Origin: an uncultured Bacteroidales bacterium
GTDB taxonomy: Bacteria > Bacteroidota > Bacteroidia > Bacteroidales > UBA932
NCBI GenBank assembly: GCA_900544815.1
Contig: UQWT01000041.1
Location: 1 to 19,745 of the forward strand
Direction of reading: 5' to 3'
DNA: 19,745 bases
Positions 15,526 through 19,745 of this stretch are shown here, piece by piece. Below the pieces are notes generated by a model. The model was not told the origin of the DNA. It saw only the letters and a program-made list of their open reading frames with translations, and did not search any database. Both the position numbers and the translations under genes were made by a program. Numbering within the stretch: position 1 is the first letter of the stretch; each line of letters opens with the position of its first letter.

Positions 15526-15681
15526 ATCGTATTGAAGAACTTTAATAAAGGCTATCTCATCATTCAACATAATGTCTATGTCTGTACAACCTCAGAATAC
15601 TTGGTTTACCAAGTGTTTCAGGTTGTAGACAAAAGAATCATGATTATCAATAAGCAGAATTCTCTTTCTTATCAAATTCAT
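15526..15681 (-). pseudogene. Remnant of a PabA/TrpG-type glutamine amidotransferase
   Basis: From ATG 15681, two bases after the dnaE stop, the minus strand reads MNLIRKRILLIDNHDSFVYN then LKHLVNQVF, an in-frame TGA (15594-15592), then GCTDIDIMLNDEIAFIKVLQ and YD. The block ILLIDNHDSFVYNL and the later LNDEI...YD match the first 50 residues of anthranilate / aminodeoxychorismate synthase component II. The next expected motif (SPGPG) and the whole catalytic Cys-His-Glu part are absent; a nearby frame shows GPADAK, which may be a trace of it but is weak. The gene probably once formed an operon with dnaE and has been cut down by a stop and a 3' deletion or decay. Confidence 0.7.
15586..15626. 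repeat. 41-bp inverted repeat (hairpin) downstream of the ThiL-like gene
   Basis: ACAACCT (15586-15592) pairs with AGGTTGT (15620-15626) and ACTTGG (15599-15604) with CCAAGT (15609-15614) around a TTTA loop; the middle is an internal loop of 6 and 5 bases. There is no T-run on either side, so it is not a classic intrinsic terminator, but it lies between two convergent genes and could block read-through or protect 3' ends. Confidence 0.55.
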
Positions 15682-15683
15682 CT

Positions 15684-18600
15684 CTACAGATTCACCTCTT
15701 TTTCAACTGAATAATCCAAATCGTTGTGATCCAAGTAGTCTAACAAGTCATTGTTTACATCTATCTTTATTTTTTTGGAGAAGAAATCTGCCGCAATCTG
15801 CTTCTCGTAATCCAAAATTTTAATAGACAACATTTTATGCCCTTTATTTCTCTTAAGCTCCTTTACAAACCCTTTTCTAAAATTCTCTGTAAGCTTGTGA
15901 ACAGGAATATTTATGGTAAAAGTCTTAATGAAATCATCTTTTGTATTGGCCAAAAGAACCATGCGCTTTATCTTAAGTTCACAATCAATCTGTTGCGGTT
16001 TCTCCTCCCCTTCGCTCTTTTTGGTGTCTTCGTCCTTCTTGGCAAAGTATTTTGGAGTTATCTTACATTTCATAAACACAGCATTACCATCCTCCAAGAA
16101 TGGCATGAATGTCTCATAATCCTTACCGAACAGCCTGAAATTTACACTTCCGTTAAAATCCTCTATTGTAAAATCAGCCCATGGCTTTCCACTCTTCTGC
16201 GATACTTTTCTAGATACTCCGGTAATAAGCCCGCCTAAAAAGAGTTCCTTATTCTGAAATTCCGCATTTATAGAGGCGTCTTTTGTCATCTGTCCGGCCT
16301 CGGGAAGAGAAACAGTTGTAAAGTTCTTAAGCTCAAACTTGAACATATCCAACGGATGGGCAGACAGGTACATTCCCACAAGCTCCTTCTCTTTTTTAAG
16401 GAACTCTAACTTGTTGTATTCTCCCGGAATGGGAATATCCGGCGGAACCGGTTTAAACTCCTCTACATCTCCAAAAAGGGAGTTACCCATATTTACTGCA
16501 TCTGTCTGCAATTTAGTACCATACCTGCAAAGTGCATCTATAAACTGTTCCTCCTTGTTATTGAATTTAAAGAACTGGTCTCTGTTAATTCCTTCAAATG
16601 AATCAAAGGCTCCTGCATACACAAGCGATTCAACAGTTTTTCTGTTTATTGAACCTGCACTTGCAACCCTCTCTATAAAATCGAATATATCCTTGTACGG
16701 TCCTTTTTCTCTTCCCTTTACAATGCTGTCCACCACATTTGCACCAACCCCTTTTACACCTGCCATTCCAAAACGGATCTCTCCTTTTTTGTTAACGGTG
16801 AATCTTAGATCAGACTCGTTTACATCGGGGCCTAATACGGCAATTCCCATCTTTTTGCACTCATCCATCAACTTGGTAATCTCATCCATATTGTTGAGGT
16901 TCTTACTAAGGTTGGCAGCCATAAACTCGGCCGGGTAGTTGGCCTTCATATAGCCTGTCTGGTACGCCACCCATGCATAACAGGTTGCATGGGACTTGTT
17001 GAACGCATACTGGGCAAAGGCTGTCCAGTCTTTCCATATCTTCTCCAATACCTCCTTTGGATGCCCGTTAGCCACTCCCCCTTCAAAGAACTTGGCCTGC
17101 AACTCCATCATTTTATCTATAAGCTTTTTACCCATAGCCTTTCGCAATCCGTCTGCCTGTCCTTTGGTAAAATTTGCCAACTTTTGGGACAGCAACATCA
17201 CCTGCTCCTGGTAGACTGTAACTCCGTAGGTGTTGGAAAGAATGCTCTCCATGTCGGGAAGATCGTACTCTATCTTCTGCTCCCCTTTTTTACGGGCAAC
17301 AAAATCCGGAATATAGTCCATAGGACCGGGACGGTAGAGGGCATTCATAGCTATGAGATCTTCAAATCTGTTGGGCTGAAGCTCCCTTAGCCACTTCTGC
17401 ATTCCCGGACTTTCAAACTGGAACACTGCAACGGTATCTCCACGGCTAAAGAGGTCGAATGTTGCCTTGTCATCTATTGGAATTGCCTCAATATCTATAT
17501 CTATTCCTCTATGTTTCTTTACATTGTTTACGGCCTCTTTTAATATGGATAAGGTTCTTAGCCCAAGGAAGTCCATCTTAAGCATTCCCACATCCTCTAT
17601 AAAGCTTCCCTCGTATTGGGATACCCACATATCCTCTCCTGTCTCCTTATCCTTTGCAATGCAGATTGGGATATGTTTTGTAAGATTATCCCTACCAATA
17701 ATAATGGCACAAGCATGTACACCAGTATTTCTTACCGTCCCCTCCAATTTCTGCGCGTACTCCAAAGTCTCGTGAACTCCGGGAATAGGTGAAGCCTCGT
17801 AAGCCTCATGTATCTCAGGTACCAACTTTATGCAATTTGCCACCGTAACCTTAACTTTCTTCTCCTCGGTGCCTACAACATTGCCGTTTTCATCCTTTTT
17901 CTCAACTATATCCGGAGGAAAGGAGTCCGGGATGAGCTTAGTTAACCTGTCACTTTCGGGCAGGGGCACATTCTGAATTCTGGCTATATCCTTTATGGCA
18001 CTTTTGGTTGCCATTGTACCAAAGGTTACAACATGAGACACATGATCTTTCCCATATTTCCCCTCAACATACTTGAGCACCGTTCCACGCCCTTCATCAT
18101 CAAAGTCTATATCTATATCCGGCATGGAGATTCTGTCGGGATTAAGGAAACGCTCAAACAGCAAATCGTATTTGATTGGGTCCAAGTTGGTAATACCCAA
18201 ACAGTAGGCAACTACGGAGCCTGCCGCCGAGCCTCTGCCCGGGCCTACCCATACCCCCATCCCTCTTGCGGCTTTAATGAAATCTTGCACTATAAGGAAG
18301 TAATCCGGGAACCCCATCTTCTTTATGGTAGCCAGTTCAAAGTCTATCCTCTCTCTTGTTGCGTCGTCTATTGTCTTATAGTGCCTCTCCGCACCCTCAT
18401 ATACCAAATCTCTAAGATAATCATTTGAATCCGAGTATTTGTCGGGAATAGGAAAAATAGGAAGAACGTGCCCTTTGTCTATGGTGTAACGCTCTATCTT
18501 ATCTACTATCTCCATTGTATTCTCCAACACCTCGGGGTGATCCGGGAAGAGAGCCAGCATCTCCTCTGTTGTCTTCATATACTCCTGTTGGGTATATTTC

Positions 18601-19334
18601 ATACGCTTTGGCTCATCGAAATTCACGTTGGTGGTGAGGCAGATAAGGCGGTCGTGTGCAGGCCCGTCCTCCTTGTTGGTAAAATGGACGTCGTTTGTTG
18701 CAATTACCTTAATACCCAATTCTTTAGACATCTTAAGGATCTCTGCGTTGACCTTTTGTTGCAACGGGTAAGCCTGTTCGTTATAGCCCGGCAGTTCTGT
18801 TTTGTGCAACATCACCTCAAGGTAGTAGTCATCTCCAAAAAGATTCTTGTACCAACGTGCTGTTTCGTATGCTGCTTCTATGTTGTCTTCTGTAATGAAT
18901 TTTGGGATCTCGCCTCCAAGGCAGGCAGATGAACATATAATGTTTTCGTGATATTTTTCTAATATCTCGTGGTCTATTTTGGGTTTGTAGTAAAAGCCCT
19001 CTGTCCAGCCTGTGGATACAATCTTTACAAGGTTATAATACCCCTCCAAGTTCTTGGCTAAAAGAATAAGGTGATTTGCAGACTGGTCCTCTTTTCCTCT
19101 TTTTGAGAAGCGGCCTTCGGGATTAACATACACTTCACAGCCTACTATGGGTTTTATGTCTGGAAATTTTTTGGCAACTTTAAAGAACTCCTTAACACCA
19201 AACATATTACCATGATCTGTTATGGCAAGTGCAGGTTGACCGTTAGCCTGCACCTTTTTAAAATGAGATTCTATAGAAGATGCTCCATCCAATATAGAAT
19301 AGTATGTATGTACATGTAAATGAGCAAATTGCAT
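15684..19334 (-). CDS. dnaE: DNA polymerase III alpha subunit
   Basis: DnaE is the replicative polymerase. The 1216-residue protein starts with a PHP domain (HLHVHT at 5-10, ITDHGN at 38-43, ATNDVHF at 212-218), followed by the polymerase core: VGPGRGSAAGSVVAYCLG at 363-380, PDIDIDFDDEGRG at 405-417 with catalytic D406 and D408, and GMLKMDFLGL with D588 as the third aspartate. Further on come the FNKSHATCYAW fingers motif, the helix-hairpin-helix region and an OB-fold with LFLGGLITGVSRKVS. The C-terminal tail is lysine-rich. The length is somewhat above that of E. coli DnaE. ATG 19334 directly precedes the PHP motif. It appears complete. A -7 box lies 26 bp upstream, and a PabA/TrpG remnant follows the stop. 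Confidence 0.97.
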   Translation of the reverse strand: MQFAHLHVHTYYSILDGASSIESHFKKVQANGQPALAITDHGNMFGVKEFFKVAKKFPDIKPIVGCEVYVNPEGRFSKRGKEDQSANHLILLAKNLEGYYNLVKIVSTGWTEGFYYKPKIDHEILEKYHENIICSSACLGGEIPKFITEDNIEAAYETARWYKNLFGDDYYLEVMLHKTELPGYNEQAYPLQQKVNAEILKMSKELGIKVIATNDVHFTNKEDGPAHDRLICLTTNVNFDEPKRMKYTQQEYMKTTEEMLALFPDHPEVLENTMEIVDKIERYTIDKGHVLPIFPIPDKYSDSNDYLRDLVYEGAERHYKTIDDATRERIDFELATIKKMGFPDYFLIVQDFIKAARGMGVWVGPGRGSAAGSVVAYCLGITNLDPIKYDLLFERFLNPDRISMPDIDIDFDDEGRGTVLKYVEGKYGKDHVSHVVTFGTMATKSAIKDIARIQNVPLPESDRLTKLIPDSFPPDIVEKKDENGNVVGTEEKKVKVTVANCIKLVPEIHEAYEASPIPGVHETLEYAQKLEGTVRNTGVHACAIIIGRDNLTKHIPICIAKDKETGEDMWVSQYEGSFIEDVGMLKMDFLGLRTLSILKEAVNNVKKHRGIDIDIEAIPIDDKATFDLFSRGDTVAVFQFESPGMQKWLRELQPNRFEDLIAMNALYRPGPMDYIPDFVARKKGEQKIEYDLPDMESILSNTYGVTVYQEQVMLLSQKLANFTKGQADGLRKAMGKKLIDKMMELQAKFFEGGVANGHPKEVLEKIWKDWTAFAQYAFNKSHATCYAWVAYQTGYMKANYPAEFMAANLSKNLNNMDEITKLMDECKKMGIAVLGPDVNESDLRFTVNKKGEIRFGMAGVKGVGANVVDSIVKGREKGPYKDIFDFIERVASAGSINRKTVESLVYAGAFDSFEGINRDQFFKFNNKEEQFIDALCRYGTKLQTDAVNMGNSLFGDVEEFKPVPPDIPIPGEYNKLEFLKKEKELVGMYLSAHPLDMFKFELKNFTTVSLPEAGQMTKDASINAEFQNKELFLGGLITGVSRKVSQKSGKPWADFTIEDFNGSVNFRLFGKDYETFMPFLEDGNAVFMKCKITPKYFAKKDEDTKKSEGEEKPQQIDCELKIKRMVLLANTKDDFIKTFTINIPVHKLTENFRKGFVKELKRNKGHKMLSIKILDYEKQIAADFFSKKIKIDVNNDLLDYLDHNDLDYSVEKEVNL

Positions 19335-19360
19335 TCCAATAAAGTTTGTTGTATCCTCTA

Positions 19361-19368
19361 CAAAAATA
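19361..19368 (-). promoter_or_regulatory. Probable -7 element of dnaE
   Basis: TATTTTTG on the minus strand matches TAnnTTTG, 26 bp before the dnaE ATG. About 20 bp upstream there is CTTT rather than TTG, so the -33 element is imperfect. Confidence 0.5.
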
Positions 19369-19620
19369 CAACAATTCCCGTATGTTTTAAAGTTTATTGT
19401 TCGCTTTATCAGCTTTGGCTTGGTGTAGAAATGCCATCTAAGCTAATTAAAGTTGCAAAAAAAAGCTGTAAATTTTGGGGGTAGTAGATTTTTATATTAA
19501 CCGGCGTAAATTCGTAAGATTATATGTACGTTTGAATATGATGTCACAATAACACCTACCAGATTAACTTGGGGAAGGTATGCATATTCGCGCATTAAAT
19601 AGTTGTAATTTAAGCACAGT

Positions 19621-19669
19621 AAAGTCCACAAACGGCAGCAAACAATTGCTGCAATTTGCGGACTTTTTT
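19621..19669 (+). terminator. Strong intrinsic-terminator-like hairpin, plus strand
   Basis: Three stacked arms: AAAGTCC (19621-19627) with GGACTTT (19660-19666), CAAA with TTTG inside it, and GCAGCAA with TTGCTGC at the top around ACAA. A run of six T (19664-19669) follows on the plus strand; on the minus strand the run is only three T. No plus-strand protein gene precedes it in this window. Confidence 0.7.
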
Positions 19670-19707
19670 CTCCTGACTTCGTCACTCAAAAAATATCAAT
19701 ATTATAA

Positions 19708-19737
19708 TTGGCTGATAAATAGTATTTTGTAATTTTG
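19708..19737 (+). promoter_or_regulatory. Plus-strand promoter facing out of the window
   Basis: TTG at 19708-19710, a 19-bp spacer, then TAATTTTG at 19730-19737 fits the Bacteroidota promoter. Transcription would begin at about 19743, so it probably serves a gene beyond the right end. Confidence 0.55.
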
Positions 19738-19745
19738 TGTCACCC

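Larger units (their letters stand above)
19335..19745. other. 411-bp region without a protein gene, upstream of dnaE
   Basis: This region lies between dnaE (minus) and a plus-strand promoter at the window edge. It contains the dnaE -7 box, a TACGTTTG box on the plus strand at 19527-19534 with a poor -33, the large hairpin at 19621-19669, and the outward promoter at 19708-19737. A 62-codon minus frame across 19497-19685 runs through the hairpin, shows no recognisable domain and is not called as a gene. No tRNA was seen. Confidence 0.5.

Noticed and set aside
19497..19685. A 62-codon minus-strand frame at the right edge.
   Set aside because: It crosses the terminator-like hairpin and the encoded peptide resembles no family I know.

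Overview
The window looks like a chromosomal segment of a Bacteroidales (phylum Bacteroidota) bacterium. The evidence is gene content typical of that group (B12-dependent ribonucleotide reductase, a SUI1-like factor next to a DUF4271 membrane protein, hemD-rnpA-yidD, a SUF cluster), little Shine-Dalgarno signal before the starts, and several good copies of the Bacteroidota promoter -7 element TAnnTTTG. No phage, IS, CRISPR, tRNA or rRNA was seen. All assignments come from reading the sequence; no database search was possible.

Layout, left to right. (1) uvrC (minus) ends at a hairpin terminator. (2) Divergent from it is a 603-residue protein fusing a PlsC-type acyltransferase to an OlsB/GlsB-like N-acyltransferase, probably an amino-acid-lipid synthase. 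It converges on (3) a tight minus-strand operon: SUI1 factor, DUF4271 membrane protein, hemD, rnpA, yidD. (4) ispE (minus) lies directly behind a broken AlbA_2-domain gene. (5) nrdJ (minus). (6) A suf cluster (minus) in the order sufB-pnuC-sufC-sufD, with an NMN/vitamin transporter of the PnuC family inside it and no sufS. (7) Divergent from sufB, across 39 bp, is a thiamine-monophosphate-kinase homologue (plus) that has lost most metal-binding aspartates. (8) A decayed PabA/TrpG-type glutamine amidotransferase fragment sits just behind dnaE (minus, 1216 aa). (9) The right edge is about 400 bp without a protein gene; it holds the dnaE promoter, a strong plus-strand terminator-like hairpin and a plus-strand promoter facing out of the window.

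Most genes are housekeeping: DNA replication and repair (dnaE, uvrC), dNTP supply (nrdJ), Fe-S assembly (suf), isoprenoids (ispE), tetrapyrroles (hemD), tRNA maturation (rnpA) and membrane biogenesis (yidD, the acyltransferase). UvrC carries the four-cysteine set now known to bind an Fe-S cluster. The most unusual elements are the ThiL-like probable pseudoenzyme with its back-to-back promoter with sufB, pnuC lodged in the suf operon, two gene remnants (AlbA_2 before ispE; PabA/TrpG after dnaE), and a possible small RNA upstream of dnaE.
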